A stretch of 64,000 bases of DNA, taken from Scedosporium boydii. Taxonomy: Eukaryota > Ascomycota > Sordariomycetes > Microascales > Microascaceae. Positions 32,042 through 44,132 of the stretch are shown piece by piece. The stretch spans positions 1 to 64,000 of the forward strand of contig NJFT01000207.1 of the NCBI GenBank assembly GCA_002221725.1, given 5' to 3'. The translations under genes and the position numbers were made by a program. Below the pieces are notes generated by a model. The model was not told the origin of the DNA and searched no databases. It worked only from the letters and a program-made list of their open reading frames with translations. How positions within the stretch are numbered: the first letter of the stretch is position 1; each line of letters begins with the position of its first letter.

Positions 32042-34054
32042 ATGATAAATCGCCCCATCATGAACCCCGACTTCCGCTACGGTGTTCTCGACCAGGCGAA
32101 AGAGCAGATTCGCCTTCTCAAACTCTTACCCTCGTCACTGCCATCGCCGCCACCAACACCACCACCACAAGATGACACATTTTGCGACTGTGTTCCCCTG
32201 GTATCCGGTTTACGTTTAATCAAGCGCCTATTCCCACCACAATCTCCACCACCGCCACCACCGCCGCCGCCAGAACCATACAATGGCATTGATTGCGAGT
32301 TCCTTCCTCCAGTGTCCTTGTCAGCGGACGGTGAAACAGTCGCCTACGAAGCCCTTTCATACACTTGGGGGGGCGCGACCTCGCTGCTTAGCATCCGGCT
32401 CGACAAACAAAACTTCAACGTCACACCGAACCTACACGCTGCCTTGACGGCCCTCCGTCATCCGAGCGAGCCGCGAATTCTGTGGATCGATGCCATCTGC
32501 ATCAACCAGGACGACAACGACGACAAGAACTACCAGGTTCCGCTGATGGGGACCATCTACACGCGCGCAACCGTCGTCGACGTCTGGCTCGGTCCGGAGG
32601 AGTCACCTACGCCCTCGACCAAGTCAGTCTTTGACGTGCTCGACAAGTCAAGTCTCTCCGGGGATGACGAGCGGCCTGAGCTGAAGACGACCAATGGTGA
32701 GTTCGTTGGTATCTACACGTGGAAGCCGCGCCTCGCCGAGCTCAAGGCGTTTTCAGAGCGGCCATACTGGACCCGCATCTGGGTCATCCAGGAGGCCACC
32801 CTTGCGAGAAAGATCCACGTCTACTGCGGCAGCAGACAGGTGCAGTGGGATCTGCTCCGGGAGCACCTCCGCGCCCTAGAAGAGGACCACAAGGACCAAT
32901 TTAGTGATATCCCAGAGGAGAACATATCCAAAGACCCGGAAGAGAATAGGTTGGCTGTCGACTTTGAAGACATCTTCCGCAGCCAATTCGCCACCCTCCT
33001 CAAGAACGGCATGTCCAGGGGCGTGGAGAAGAATAGGCGCCCGCTGCTTGATCTCTTGCACGACTATTGGCAGAATGCCTGCGGAGATCCCAGGGACAAA
33101 GTCTACGGGCTGCTCAGCCTCGCCAGCGATGTGTCTGGGGGCGCGGGTGGTATGCCGCTTCGGTATGGTCAGCCTCTCGCCTTTGTGTACTTGGATGTGC
33201 TGCACTTTGCCTTGGCCAACTGCTACGGCCGGGTCAACTGGGCCAAATTGGCTGCTCTGAGCAACAGGATGCAGAGGGCCTTCGGCTCGGGTCCCAATGG
33301 CGACGTTTCGCGCGAGCTTCACACCTCAAGACACCCGCAAAGCCAGGACGCAAACTTCGTCACCAACAGGCCCCTCTGCGTCTTCCTCTTCAAACCATCA
33401 CCGATCTTCAAATTTGGGCCAGCGCTGGGCGAGTACCGAAAAGATCCCGGAAGTTTCGAGCTTGGCCTGATCTTGGAGCAGCGGGCGCACCTGTTTCAGA
33501 TGTATGACTATCGGGTTAACGGAGTCTTGCAGTCGGCGCCGTGGAATACGATGCGCACACTCGATTACCATGTCAGAGAGCAGGGGGCGGAGCATCAGCA
33601 GCCGCCGCGCGTCGTGTTCAACTACTACCATCATGCCGGTCGAGACGAAGACGACAAAGAAGCAAACCCCAGATTACGAGGAGTGTTGCATCCACTGGAC
33701 AGGCCTTCCCTCTCAGCAACGATACCAGAAACAGCACTGGATGGCGCCGACCCCTCACAGTCGTGGGACAAATACCGGCTCTTCTCCGTCCAGGGAATTG
33801 TGGGTTTAGTCTTGGGCATCATCACGGACCAGGCCGAGGACGGCGACTACCTGGCCTGGCTAGACGGATGCTACTCGGCTGTCGTGTTGCGGCCTGAGGC
33901 GTCGGGAGACGGGTTTGTGCTCGTCGGGCGCGCCATCGTCTGCCCAAACCACGGGCTTGACCCGCGGCTCAACCTCGTGAGACCGTCAGAGAGCCCGGTG
34001 CTGCAGTGCCGCGATGTGCCCTTGGATGTTTTTCAAGTGATTACAAATTGGTAA
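32042..34054 (+). CDS. Heterokaryon-incompatibility (HET) domain protein
   Basis: A single-exon gene of 670 residues. After a proline-rich N-terminal part (SPPPTPPPQ, then a long Pro run near residue 70) comes the HET domain: VAYEALSYTWGG, then RILWIDAICINQDD, YQVPLMGTIYTRATVVDVWLG, and RPYWTRIWVIQEATLARKIHVYCG. The rest (GDPRDKVYGLLSLASD, and a C-terminal half ending in GRAIVCPNHGLDPRLN) is typical of this class. HET proteins trigger growth arrest or cell death when genetically different hyphae fuse. The start could instead be the next Met (PIMNPDFRYG), six codons on. It looks intact. Confidence 0.93.
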   Translation: MINRPIMNPDFRYGVLDQAKEQIRLLKLLPSSLPSPPPTPPPQDDTFCDCVPLVSGLRLIKRLFPPQSPPPPPPPPPEPYNGIDCEFLPPVSLSADGETVAYEALSYTWGGATSLLSIRLDKQNFNVTPNLHAALTALRHPSEPRILWIDAICINQDDNDDKNYQVPLMGTIYTRATVVDVWLGPEESPTPSTKSVFDVLDKSSLSGDDERPELKTTNGEFVGIYTWKPRLAELKAFSERPYWTRIWVIQEATLARKIHVYCGSRQVQWDLLREHLRALEEDHKDQFSDIPEENISKDPEENRLAVDFEDIFRSQFATLLKNGMSRGVEKNRRPLLDLLHDYWQNACGDPRDKVYGLLSLASDVSGGAGGMPLRYGQPLAFVYLDVLHFALANCYGRVNWAKLAALSNRMQRAFGSGPNGDVSRELHTSRHPQSQDANFVTNRPLCVFLFKPSPIFKFGPALGEYRKDPGSFELGLILEQRAHLFQMYDYRVNGVLQSAPWNTMRTLDYHVREQGAEHQQPPRVVFNYYHHAGRDEDDKEANPRLRGVLHPLDRPSLSATIPETALDGADPSQSWDKYRLFSVQGIVGLVLGIITDQAEDGDYLAWLDGCYSAVVLRPEASGDGFVLVGRAIVCPNHGLDPRLNLVRPSESPVLQCRDVPLDVFQVITNW

Positions 34055-34412
34055 TGTTGATTCGTGGCGAGTCGGCTAGATGTGGTAGGTCGCCCAACAG
34101 ATCCGCGCCCAGGAGGCGATCAGATTGGAGTCCTATATCAGTTGATACGATGTTTAGGTTGACGTTAGGAGCTTTACAGCAGCTAGGTACTGGAGTGGTT
34201 TTGTAGCTTATATAGATATTTACTCTGGGCCTCTTCTTCCTAGACTCCTTGCCCTTCACATGCGACCCAGTAGAGTATGGTTTGTCAAGAAAGATATATC
34301 ATCGGCTTGAGGCTGTGGAGATTCCTTCAAGAACTCGGGAAAGAGCCGAAAATATCTATCCGGTTCCTACTGCGATTTTTCCACAAAAGCCTTGCTTCAC
34401 ATAGCTCCTGTC
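34055..34412. other. Intergenic between convergent units
   Basis: 3' region of the HET gene and of the pseudogene that follows. Nothing supported. Confidence 0.35.
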
Positions 34413-35535
34413 CTAGTGCAGCATTTTGAGCTGCCGGACTAAAGCGTCGTGGCCGCAGCCAACAGAAACAAGAACATCCGGTCGATCGCTTAGCATGTGC
34501 GGCCACAGAGATTGTGCCTTGAGGAGAGTCACCTCGGCCGGACAGGCGAAGCTGCTAGCGCCACCCAGGTGTCGGTAGCTGCCTAGTCCCAGGTTGCGGG
34601 GCCTCAGGGAGTTCAAAAGAAACGGTCGCCTTCGCTGCTTCGCCGATAGAGTAGATCTCAGCAAATTTGGGACTTTTAAGATTCCTCTGAGATGGATCGA
34701 GATCTTGATTTTGATTTTGGCTGATGTCAATAGCTTCTCTGTCGGAGTTCGTTAGAAGCGTTCTCTCCCATCCACAAATGACCCAAAGCTCAGCTGGAGA
34801 AGGGTGGACCGTGAAGAATGCTTCTATAAAATTAAACGGAGAAGTCGTCGACTGGGAGATGTGATCGAATGTGAGCTGATGTAAATGGCATAGTTCCTCT
34901 AGGAAAATGGGCATGTTATTCTCCCTCCTACTGTCATGTATGGCCTTCGTCAAGGAGTCGATCATCATATGCAGGACTTCAATTTGCTTGAGAATCTCAT
35001 CTGTGGTTTCGTCGGAGTTCCATTCTTTAATCTGAGCTGGGTCGCTTTGGTCGACCAATATGACGAGCGATGGAAGCGACGTCCTGTTGACGGCAAACGT
35101 CTTCGCCTGCTGAGACCATTTCACGAGTTTCTTGAGAACCTTGCCCATACTCTCAAGGTTTGGTCCGGCCACGACATATACAACAACATCTGAAATGTTG
35201 TACACGAACTTTGGGAAGAGTTGCCCCACAACCTTCGAACCGGGCTAATTTAGTTTATGCTTCGTGAACCTCATCTCGCAGACGGAATGGGGTGCTGCAA
35301 GAGTCCACTTTTAGCTCTCCATAATTCGTCAAATGCGGTCGGTATATTCCCCAGCCCCTCACATGGCTTAGTGACAGGGATAATAGATGTGGTGGTCCAG
35401 TCAAGATCAAGAAGGATGATGCATGTCGTCTGCCGCTGCGAAGGTCACAATGCCTGTTGGGGGCGGGCTACGACGTTGTGGCTATGCTTCAATGTTGAGA
35501 AATACAGCTCAAGCGCAGGCTACTAATTTGTCGGA
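34413..35535 (-). pseudogene. Decayed patatin-type gene with fungal GTPase-like N region
   Basis: Read leftwards, the conserved stretches appear in order but in different frames: SIIPVTKPCEGLGNIPTAFDEL, then FRLRDEVHE, a TAA, then KLARFEGCGA, then in the next frame LFPKFVYNISDVVVYVV and a long helical region, and finally LWPHMLSDRPDVLVSVGCG. The LWP...PDVLVSLGTG-like block is the end of a patatin phospholipase domain, while the SDVVVYVV region precedes patatin domains in a family of large fungal proteins. The nucleophile segment with GxSxG is missing. A G4 run at the GCG/QLFPK junction looks like a one-base gain. Multiple breaks and an internal deletion make this a pseudogene. Confidence 0.65.
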
Positions 35536-35738
35536 TGCACATTATCGATCATTGGAAGTGTATAAACTACAATTGCACTCCTCGTGCTCCCCGACCATAA
35601 AAGAGGCGCCGCCAGCCAACTCATCCTCACCATCACTCAATTCCACTTATTTTCACCCACTTCACCGACTGTGGTTGAGCGGAGTGAAATATCCTTTTCA
35701 TCTTCCCAGTGAACCCGTCTTCGCCAGATAATTCTGCT

Positions 35739-37270
35739 ATGGAAACTCGAGAGGAAAAGCTAGCTACCTGGGCTGATCCTTTGATCAACCGACAGCAAAG
35801 GGTCAGGATCTTAACAGGTTCGGTCTCTCTCCCTCTCAGCCAAACAACTCGGAAAATTGCCCCCGCGTATCAGAAGACAAAATTCAATTCGACCAAATTG
35901 AAAACTGTCTCCTGAACACTCACCATGACGACGTAAGCGACGGCAGTTGTAATGGCGATATTCAAAGTCCGTGGCAATTTAAAGTAGTATCTCTTCCCCG
36001 ACTCCGGCCCGGCAGGCTTGTGTTATCCATTCCCAAGCAAGTCTTCCAGAAGATCCAAGACTCGTGGAATCACCACCCGCGCACAATCGAAGTATTCCTC
36101 TCCAACAACGGAGTCCTCACGACGTTCCAATCTTCCAGCAGCGGACGAACCTCCCTTATCCTAAAAGTTGCCAATTCTCGCTCCACAGGCTTCGACTGCG
36201 TATCCGTAACCTGCGATCCTTCTCGTCGCACTACCTATGTCTTATATCACCACCTCGAAGATGAAGATTCCGTCTTCGCTACCCTGCTCTCCACCCCGGA
36301 GCGATGCGTCGACTCGCATTTCTTTGTCGCGGCCCTCTATCGCTCGCATCATCAGCACATGGAAGCCCACCGCAATACCATTGATGATACAATCCAGAAA
36401 ATCGAGCGACAGACGGGCTTCGGAAACCCCGGGAGGCTTACGAATCCTGGTCGCCGCCCCAGCGGGGACGAGTATCCAACTCTTGAGGATCAGAAAAGAA
36501 CGATTCAACAACTGAGCTACTGTCAAACGGGTCTCGCAATCATCGGACACGTCGCGCGATGTTGTTCGGATTGCGGAGAGTGGCTTGTTCAGGCTATCAA
36601 TGAGAAGCTTCTGAGTGGGCAACCTCCGCATCACACAGGGGAACAGAGCAATAGCTCCCATCATCACCGGCGGGATCAGCACTTGTGGGAGAGTCTAAGG
36701 GCTGTGCGGTTGATGATTCGCGACGACGTGGAGTATACAAGGAGGCGGACTGTTACGCTGTTGTCTCAGGTGCAGCAAATGAAGGATCGGGCTCAGAGTC
36801 AGACCAATTTCGTGAGTGATAGTTGCCGGGAGCTTCATATATCCTGCGATCGCTAACATTTCAAGCTAGATGTTAAACACCATCACACAGAGCGACGCCG
36901 AATATACGGCGGCAATTGCTGTAGACGGAGCGACAGCATTGCCATGAAAACGATCTTAATTCTGGGTATTGTTTACCTGCCGCCCACATTTGTAGCCTCA
37001 CTGTTCAGCATAGATATGTTTGATTGGGGCGGTGCCGACGGTAAAGAACCGTCTTCGCTGACGGTATCGCGGAGTATGTGGGTGTATTGGGCGGTAACTC
37101 TTCCGCTGACAATTGCAACCTTCCTTGTGTGGGTTCTTTGGTCCCGGAGGGAAAACCAAAAGAGCACCAAGCGACTGATGATTTATCGCGCGAAGGGCCC
37201 CTACTCCGAGGGCGCTGCTGCTACTGTGATGAATATGGCTGGTCTTGTTCCCTGCGAGAAGATAGTCTGA
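35739..37270 (+). pseudogene. CorA-like membrane protein gene with a frameshift before the transmembrane part
   Basis: A long hydrophilic, helical N-terminal part runs from about 35842 to 36809 in one frame (KQVFQKIQDSW, YVLYHHLEDEDSVFATLL, RLMIRDDVEYTRRRTVTLLSQVQ). A GTGAGT...GCTAG intron (36810-36869) follows, then MLNTITQSDAEYTAAIAVD. The membrane part (SDSIAMKTILILGIVYLPPTFVASLFSIDMF and MWVYWAVTLPLTIATFLVWVL) is in another frame, the switch falling near 36922-36927. The domain order is that of fungal CorA-like proteins, which end in two helices; the GMN motif of true Mg2+ channels is not present. The first exon (from ATG 35739) joins only through a weak 38-bp intron, so the 5' end is uncertain. 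One sequencing error could also explain the shift. Confidence 0.65.
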
Positions 37271-37789
37271 AGAGAAACGGGCTCCTGATCCGGAATTCCA
37301 TCATTCCTATCAGCTGAGCCTCGTTTACCTACACCCATAGCCATTGTCCCAATCGTGCCCTTTAGCCGTTTTATGTCGTATCTTCGCCCGTTTGCACAGG
37401 ATTCCCCATCTACCTTTGTTTCATCAATGTCTTAATTTCAATTTTAATATAGGGGGTATACCTTCAAAAGAGAATATATGCCACTAGAAATTGAAATTCA
37501 GTATGGTGGATGGTTCGTCTATTGTGGAGGATTGCTATGCCCTACAAAACTCCATAGCCTGGTCCACAGAGATGAGATGAACAGGGCAGCGAATATCCAA
37601 GTGACCCTCAGCGTGGTAACGGGTAGAATAATCGCAAAGCCACATAGCCATATGACCATAAACAACACTTTTAATCTTGCGGCTAATTTACAAACTTTAG
37701 GTTCAAGCAGGACGATTTCATATGCTAGCAATGTCGGACTTATCATTCGGCTATGATAGGCGAGTTTCTTCCAATTCCAATGCGAGAAT
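37271..37789. other. Intergenic between convergent units
   Basis: Nothing supported; AT-rich towards 37430-37480. Confidence 0.35.
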
Positions 37790-39535
37790 TTAGACTCTTC
37801 TCGCAGAAGAATCGAGTTTGCCTCTCCGGTTCACGAAGGTTAGCCGCACAGTTTCCCTCGCGTTGAAGCGGCGCAACTCCGAAAAAAAAAAAAAATAAAA
37901 CTAAAAATAAAAATAAAAAAATAAATAAACCCATATACTTACAAGGTGTGCCGTAGCCAGGCTGGAAACTTCCGCTAACCTCTCTCGACGTTGGAAATCA
38001 GGCGCGGATGTTTGCGAGGGGCCATTATTTGGAGGCGTGCTCTCCCCTTGCGGAGATGGCCGGGGACCATCTTGTGGTCGTCGGCGGGAAGCGCCGCAGA
38101 GCTCGATCAAGGCGAAGAAGACGAGGAAGAGCAAGAATAGTGGCATAAGCTGGCCGAAGTTGGGGTCCGCCTCCGTAATCTTTTTGGGCCTGTACGAGAT
38201 CCAGAAGAACAGCTGGGCGTTCCCGAGAGAAAAGAAAAACCAAGTCCAGTAAACCTCCCTGGTGAAGCTATTATGAATATCGAGTGCGTCGTGGATCCAG
38301 AAGCTCAGGCTGAAGGTTCGCTGAACAATTCTGGTTGGATATCGGTTGAAAAGACCCGGCAGAGAAGGCCAATATCTTTGCTCGAACCTGACGACCTGAA
38401 GGCCCAGTTTTCGTCCACAGTTTATAATGCAGCGTGCGAACAGCTGATGGAAGCGGTGTCTCTGTGGCGGGTAGTACATGTCGGCCAGCCGCCTCGCACA
38501 ACCGACAAATAAAAAAAAGCCGATTAAAATTCTTTTCATCCTGTCGGCGACGTCGTTGTAGTCGGGGGAAGGATCGGAGGAAGAGTTATAAGACTTTGCT
38601 TCGCATGCTGTGAGCTCTCGCTCCTTAAAACCTTGGGGACTAGATACGCCGAGGATAACCAGGTAGATGATTAGGTATGCCGAGATTAGAAGTGCCCTGA
38701 TATTCCGCAGCCATCGGCTCTTGTCACCAAAATAGTCGCGGATCACTGTGAGGGAGCAGATGTGGATGATGAAGGAGACCAGGCTCAGCTAGATGGCGAC
38801 CTGGAAAGTGAGCACCGTAACCCTGGTATCCCAAGACCGTACACCCGCGTGCATAAACAACACCGAGAGGGCGATTGCGAACCCGGTGACGAGGTGCTGG
38901 TCGCTCATAGTCAAAAAGAACTTCTGTGTTGCCTCGACTCGTCGTTTCCGGGACTGGCTCATTTCAGGCACGGGAGATCCGACGGGAAATTTTGTTGCAG
39001 ATGGAGCATTGCTGCTTTGAGCCGTGTCTATTAGGGAGGTATTGGTAGCAGCTCCTCCCGAGGCACCCCCAGCGCTTAGGCCTGTAGATGGGGTGTAAGA
39101 CTCTGGGGCGATGTCTGATATCGGCTGGCTTTCTGCTGGGGTGAGGGTTAACAGTTCAAAGGTATTAGTTCCGGGCTGCGATGAGATTAAAATGTTCCTG
39201 ATACGATCGATTGATTCATCCGACAAGGTGCATGCGGTTAGGTCAAAATCTGGCGGCTTCGAGAATAAGTCGAGCTTTCCGAGCACGAGATGATCAAAGG
39301 CATTGTATCGATTTGGAGGGAGGCCTTTAGTGAGGTAAGCGAAAGGCAGCGCGAGGAAGGTGAGCCAGAGAGTGATCAAGAACGCAGCAATTATCTTCAT
39401 ATCTTATGGCTTAGCAGCGACAACAATTAAATAAAAAAAGAAGGCGGTGTATTGTAGTCCACTTACTCCCCAACCGGTAATGTCCGGATCACCTGAACCC
39501 ACGTCCCCAGACACGGTGCAGTTGTGAGCTGCCAT
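37790..39535 (-). pseudogene. Multi-helix fungal membrane protein gene with an in-frame TAG
   Basis: Exons 39535-39467, 39394-37943 and 37876-37790 would give 535 codons in one frame. The start reads MAAHNCTVSGDVGSGDPDITGWG, the extracellular N-tail typical of an uncharacterised fungal membrane family (DPDIxGxG), followed by a helix (IIAAFLITLWLTFLALPFAY). Later come TMSDQHLVTGFAIALSVLFM, then a TAG at 38789-38791 inside the next helix, then LSLVSFIIHICSLTVIRDYF and three or four more helices. The sequence on both sides of the TAG keeps the family pattern with no gap, so a point change at a Tyr-like position is the simplest view. The last intron is nearly all A/T. Either a recent pseudogene or a base-call error. 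Confidence 0.68.
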
Positions 39536-40369
39536 GACAGCTTGAGGTCTTGGGCGGCCAGGGGGTTGGTTTGTTGTCAAGTCAGGGTCCGCATTCTCAA
39601 ACGGGGCTTCTGGCTATTAGCTTTTAATATGTTTTCGAAAGCCAAGAAGTGGCCATGGACTTCGAAGCTCGTTTGCCAAGGAAGACGCAGCCTGGCCATG
39701 TCACAGCTGCAACGCCGCTTATTGCCCTTGCCATGCATACTTCCCAGGAGGTTTGATTCGATGGGTTGTCAAGATGGATCTTCTCGAGAAGTTGAGGAGC
39801 CCGGGCTGCCCGGCTGATTGGTCGAGACTAGGAGATGGGCTGCATCCTTTCTTTCAGCTCTGAACACGAACAACATGGCCTGCATTACCAGGACCAGGCT
39901 GGATTCTGGACTCCCCGATTGGACCATTAGAATGGAATCATGGCGGGTATCTTTCTCCCATCAATTCAGTGGCGATCCTCATCTACCATCAAGACAAAGA
40001 ACTGTCACTCAAGCCGGAGAATCCATGCGTTGAACTTCTGTCAACCCCGAATGGCAAGCACACAAGCCCTCCACCCTCAAGTTCTCAACCTCCCAGATCG
40101 AGGTAAATAGGCGATTTAGACAGTTACGGAGAGAAAATACGACCAGTAAACTTACTGAAATAAAGATGACCACATTGCGACTGAGGCATACTTTAGTTTG
40201 TGGTTGCACAGCAAAACCTATCCAGGACTCATTTTAGCCGCCCTAGATTACGACTTTCTCTACAAACCCAAAAAATAGGTAAGTGTATGTGGCTCAGTTG
40301 TTCTATCGACTATTATGAATCATGAATGGCAACGCAACCTTGAGATAGTGTGGACTGGACACAAGCGAC
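39536..40369. other. Intergenic
   Basis: About 0.8 kb; open frames on the plus strand are short and have no domain-like sequence. Confidence 0.4.
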
Positions 40370-41707
40370 TTAGGCTTGACTGGGTTCACTTGCCAGAGCT
40401 TGCTGGAAAGCAGCCACCACATCATGCTCGTGAATCCAGCTCGTATCGGCTCGGCTTTTCATCCTGGTTCTCAACTCCTCGTCTGTTTCCGTCTGTCCTA
40501 AGCGCTCGAGCCTCTTCTTACTGTTATCATTCACAATCTTTATCAGCCTGTCAGTGTGCGCCTTTCTAGTCCTTTCATACAACTTGAGTGCTGTTGCTAT
40601 TCTATCTGTGAGCAGCTCCGTAGCATCTTCCGGAAAGACATGTCGGATGGAAGCGCCGAAAGCCCAAGCATCGTCAAGAGCCAAGCTTCCACCAGCTGCA
40701 AACGCGCCGCCGTGTGCATGAGCTGCGTCCCCGGCGAGGGTGACTCTCCCATCGCCAAGGACCCAAGTGGCGAGACCGTGAGCTGCTACGTTGGGATAAA
40801 CTTTAGTGTAGGGAATCGCATCAACAATGGCACGGATGGGCGGGCTCCAGTCTTTGTATTTCTCCTTGAGAGAATTCACGTCACCCTCTGTATCCCATTT
40901 GGAGGTTGTGCCAGCTGCATCAGGAGCGTGGGGATCGCTGTCGTAACCGGCAACAGTAGTGAACAAGCCCTTTCCAAGCTTTGAGACGAAAAAGGTCCGG
41001 TCTGGTCCCCAATAGTGGGTCGCTTCATCTGGTATCTCCGGAAGATGAGAAAGGTGAGAGATGGGAAATACCGAGCGGAAAGCAAGCCACCCTGTCCAAG
41101 CGGTGCCCGAGGTCGGGAGAAATGATGTGCGAACAGGAGAGTGAATACCATCTGCACCGAGAAGAAGGTCAGCCGCCGCTGTAGTGCCGTCGGTAAAAGA
41201 GATGACTAGTTTCTCGGTTGCGTTGTCAAACTTCACAGACTTGAAGCTTTTCTTCAGGTGAATCGTCGAGGGATCTACATGTTGCAGCAGCGCCTGCTGG
41301 AGATGCTCCCTATGGAAGCGAGCTGTACGATGGCGAGGTTCCACATGGCCGCGGTGAGAGTCTGCCGAGACAATTTCGTTGGTTTTCCAATGGCTAATCC
41401 CATATTCAGTCGCGGGCCCATATAGCCAAGTATTAGATAGCAAGCTGGCTTACCGGTATATCATGGGGTGTCCGGATTTGTTTCTGAAAGCAATCGAGTC
41501 ATCCAACGCATTGTGCACGCCGAGTCTTTCAAGAGTTCTCAACCCATTTGGTCCGAGCGCGATAGAAGCTCCGATTTCTCGAAGTTCGTCGGCTTGTTCG
41601 TAGATCTGCACGTCGATGTTCGGGTGATCTTTTAGGGCAATGGCAGCGGCAAGCCCGGCTATACCAGCCCCAATGATGGCAATTTGAAGCTGTGTTGTTT
41701 GGGACAT
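40370..41707 (-). CDS. FAD-dependent monooxygenase (salicylate-hydroxylase type)
   Basis: Two exons, 41707-41454 and 41393-40370, give 425 residues. The N terminus has the dinucleotide-binding motif IAIIGAGIAGLAAAIAL and the acidic strand end DVQIYEQADELREIGASI. The second exon has LLLGADGIHSPVR (DG motif region) and VTLAGDAAHAHGGAFAAGGSLALDDA (the GD motif binding FAD ribityl). This is the class A flavin monooxygenase family that hydroxylates salicylate and similar aromatic acids with NAD(P)H and O2. The C-terminal tail is short and no secretion or membrane signal is visible. The FAH/enol-lactonase fusion 20 kb away could belong to the same kind of metabolism, but the distance makes a direct link uncertain. 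Confidence 0.93.
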
Positions 41708-42603
41708 GCCGAATTTGTCTCTCGGGTCTCATGTGCTCCTACGACGACGAAGACTGCTTGGAAGTTGAGAGCAGGAACTTGCATGGTAGATGATATGCCT
41801 ACCGGAACGTTTTGGATGTGAAGAGGGGGTACAGTGGAGCGTGATGCAAGATCAAGCACAAATGGCGACGCTACCATAATCAAGTCTGGTAGGGATAACT
41901 GGGCCCAATAGCTACCAAAATTCAATGTCTCCCTTTCGCCAGCTGTTGTCCAACAGATATAGCTGAGTCATGACAGAACCTTGCTGAATTAAGAAAGCTC
42001 AAAGTTAGTTTATACTTCATCAATGATCTATCTTATGTTTTAGTTATTTCTTTACAAGTAACTTGGTGGTGGTCATGAAATTCGATATCAAGAGACTAGT
42101 CATAAACACTCGAACAAGCGATTCAAATTACCACAGTACCAAACCTGAGATAAATGCCCAGTAATTAGTGCTCCTGCCCAGAGTTTTCATCCACTTTCAT
42201 GATGACAAGTATTAAGGCTCTGCCGGAAGAAAAATTCCCTGAATCCTCCCCTACATCTCACTAAAGTTTTAAACTCCGTATTGAGTATCTCTGACAATTT
42301 TTGTGTGGGGATGGGGTGGGCAAGAATCCGAGGCAACGGATGGAATAGGCTTATAGGTATTAGCTATTGAGAAAAGATCAAAAGGCGACAAGTGGCGCAA
42401 GATTGAGGAGTATTGGTGTACAAGATAGGCTTTGAAAGTTAGTCGCAGCAGAAACCCAGCACTAACGAAGAGCGGCAAATAGAGAGCACCTATACCTATT
42501 TCGAAGTATTATGACGTATTCTGGATGGACACAATGGAACCTGACGACCCTAATCAAACCGCCGTAGGACATAAAACCACGAACCTCCAGGTGTATCCCC
42601 CTT
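41708..42603. other. Intergenic, AT-rich in part
   Basis: Includes the promoter of the monooxygenase gene. No RNA gene or repeat was recognised. Confidence 0.4.
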
Positions 42604-44132
42604 TTAAAAGGGGAAGGCGGCCCATACCCGAGGTCCTTCTCGAGCACTACCTTCTTTCTCCCAAAACTGCGGGCGATTTGCTGCCGACATCCCCCTAGAA
42701 TACTCACCACGTTCTGCGAACCCAATAAACTCGAAAGTGGTCCTAGCAAACTTGTCGATAACTCCAAATATGTCGTGGCGTATGAGGTAGAGATACCCCA
42801 ACAGGACGGGCAAGACGGAAGAAGGCACAATGACTTCGATGAAGAGGCGGATGCTCCACTCGCGCTCGGCGGAGTACGTTACGAACGGGAGACTGAATAT
42901 ACTCTAGTCGAGTCGTGTTAGTCTATTTCTTTCTCAGTCGGGCTTGCGTGTACTATATATAATATGACATTGACTTACCAGTATGATGCTAGCAGGCGCG
43001 AAAATGAGTGCGATGACAGACAGCACGGCGGACTGCCGACTCTCATTTTGCGAAACAAGCGAGTCAAGCTATGGAGCACTTCGTTAGACAGACGGATTCT
43101 CCTTCTCGACGTTAAGCGGGGGTTGCTTACTAGGCCAGACTGAGCCTCGTACCGACCCCTCAAGCTTTCTAGTTGGCTCTTCATCCTCGAAGTGGTAAAC
43201 CTTTCAAACGAAAGGTCATCGAGCGCCTCAATTCTCACTTCTTGACTTAGCGTTCTCCAGAGGAGCCCGGCAAGGCTTTCGGAAGAGCAGGAGGGGCCGC
43301 AGTCCCGCCTCACTATTTCGAAGCCCTCGTTGCCTTTACTCCATTCCGAGACAAAGTCCCAGACACCCAGCAGGAATTCCAGCGAGTCGGTGACAATATT
43401 AAGATTTGTCCGATAGAGCTGCAGCTTGACGGTTTTCGCCATGAAGTCGCTTCTCCAAGGCGATAACTGGGGCTCGTTGGTCCAGGTCGCCGTGTTGGTG
43501 GCCCTCTCCGTTGAAATAATGTAATCATTCAAAGTTTCTTGCCTCACGGAGCAGGACCATTTACATTCCCTCACCAATGCTAGTATTGTCGTCAAAGGGT
43601 GGTACCATGCCGGGGTTCCGTAGTGGGAGTCGATCTCCAGGGCTCTTAGTATGCGATCCAGGTGTCCATCTCTATTCATAGGGACTATCTTTTCGTTTTC
43701 GGAATGGTTGTTTGACAGATTGTCGAACAAAAGACATCGCGTGTTCATGACTGTGCGTCCATCGGCGCTAAACTGAATCCTGAGGGCGAAAAAGATCTCG
43801 CGAACGGGATATTTTGGAGAGCAGAAAATGACGTCTGTACAGTTGAGTTAGAGTCTTTGAGCCCACCCGAGAACATCTTGTCTCTACAACATGGTAACCC
43901 TACGTAACGTGATGGGCGCCGAATCTCCCGTGCTGGCGCCTCGGAAACAGGCGAACACGCCGCGCAAGGAAGGGATGATACCTTCCACTCTTCTGTGGAA
44001 ATCGAGGGTGCCTATAATCTCTTGGAGCACCTCCAGCTTCGCACCGATTGGATCTACCGTCCCCGTTCCGGTAGTGGCACTAGGAGAATTGCAATTAGCG
44101 ATGCTGATGGAGTGCCTGGCGCAAAAGCCGCA
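42604..44132 (-). CDS. CorA-like fungal membrane protein, 5' end unresolved
   Basis: Four exons can be followed backwards: the last is 42903-42604, before it 43068-42979, 43834-43131, and one ending at 43904 and open up to about 44132. The visible protein has about 440 residues: a hydrophilic stretch (VDPIGAKLEVLQEIIGTLDFH, VIFCSPKYPVREIFFALRIQF), a helical middle part (LQLYRTNLNIVTDSLEFLLGVWDFVSEW, RMKSQLESLRGRYEAQSGL) and two C-terminal helices (SAVLSVIALIFAPASIILSIF and IEVIVPSSVLPVLLGYLYLI). Long helices before two helices at the end recall CorA-like proteins; no GMN motif is seen. The true start lies upstream, possibly within 44140-45000, where no convincing ATG exon could be assigned. 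Confidence 0.7.

Noticed and set aside
32077..32289. Minus-strand glycine-rich frame
   Set aside because: Antisense of the proline-rich start of the HET gene.
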